Positions 15,271 through 15,409 of a stretch of 15,409 bases of DNA are shown one piece after another. The stretch is taken from contig JAVBLX010000004.1 in NCBI GenBank assembly GCA_031553075.1, positions 1 through 15,409 on the forward strand, read 5' to 3'. The translations under genes were made by a program, and so were the position numbers. The notes under the pieces are model-generated. The model made no database searches. It had not been told where the DNA came from and saw only the letters and a list, made by a program, of their open reading frames with translations. Source of the DNA: DIGJ01 sp031553075 (GTDB taxonomy: Bacteria > Bacillota > Clostridia > Lachnospirales > Lachnospiraceae). Numbering within the stretch: the first letter of the stretch is position 1; the number at the start of each line of letters is the position of its first letter.

Positions 15271-15409
15271 GTAGTGTAAAATAGTTTGTGTCTCTGGAAA
15301 AAAATGTCTCCTTTTTGGTAAGAATTAGTTTATGACAAATCTTATCGAAAAGGAGTATTTTTATGCCAGTAGCAAAGGAACAGATTCGACAAATTATATC
15401 AGACAATAA
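15271..15409 (+). mobile_element. Left end of a probable IS256-family insertion sequence (partial)
   Basis: A segment starting gtagtgtaaaatagtttgtg precedes, by about 90 bp, a short gene start resembling IS256-family transposases. GTGTAAAA followed by TTTGTG resembles the terminal repeats of this family. The exact left boundary and the right end cannot be set because the element runs off the window. An acaaacta inverted to tagtttgt lies at about 15220-15227, just outside, and may be part of another end. Confidence 0.45.
15363..15409 (+). CDS. N-terminus of a probable IS256-family transposase (partial)
   Basis: ATG 15363 has AGGAG at 15351-15355 with 7-nt spacing. Only 15 codons are visible, MPVAKEQIRQIISDN, and the frame is still open at the window edge. 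The opening resembles the IxxEQIRxI(I/L)xxN start of many clostridial IS256-type (mutator) transposases. Such enzymes are DDE recombinases that move the element by copy-and-paste through a circular intermediate. With so few residues the family call rests partly on the IS-like upstream sequence. Confidence 0.5.
   Translation, partial: MPVAKEQIRQIISDN

Overview
The window looks like a low-GC Gram-positive genome, most likely an anaerobic clostridium of the Lachnospiraceae type. The evidence is AT-rich DNA, strong AGGAGG ribosome sites, consensus sigma-A-like promoters, and a set of exported wall or carbohydrate proteins (CBM3, GH18 with LysM and SH3b). No ribosomal or taxonomic marker is present, so the genus is an inference.

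Layout. Positions 1-5876 (minus strand) are one uninterrupted reading frame of at least 1958 codons, open at the window edge. It encodes a giant secreted protein with a signal peptide, two diverged copies of a roughly 550-residue module, a CBM3-like domain and a glycine-rich linker. Positions 5877-6213 hold its leader, with 10-bp tandem repeats, and two terminators belonging to the next gene. Positions 6214-7473 (minus) encode an AAA_14/DUF4143 ATPase with its own promoter and an operator-like palindrome. Positions 7723-9558 (plus) encode an exported GH18-LysM-SH3b-SH3b hydrolase, closed by a strong terminator. Positions 9817-13602 (plus) encode a large hybrid sensor histidine kinase with two solute-binding-like sensor modules, two PAS-like regions, HisKA, HATPase and a receiver. 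A bidirectional terminator separates it from a convergent radical SAM/SPASM-like gene (14776-13694, minus). That gene has a perfect consensus promoter and ribosome site but apparently an AUA start codon. The right end holds the frameshifted C-terminal stub of another histidine kinase, a hairpin terminator, and the beginning of what looks like an IS256-family insertion sequence that runs off the window.

How the genes relate. Each intact gene has its own transcription signals, so there is no obvious operon. The giant CBM3 protein and the GH18 enzyme are exported and plausibly act at the cell surface, on plant polysaccharide and on peptidoglycan or chitin-like glycans respectively. The hybrid kinase may sense a small extracellular solute. 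No response regulator with an output domain, RiPP precursor gene or CRISPR array was found. The most unusual items are the duplicated unknown module of the giant protein, the AUA start of the radical SAM gene, and the double binding-protein sensor of the kinase.
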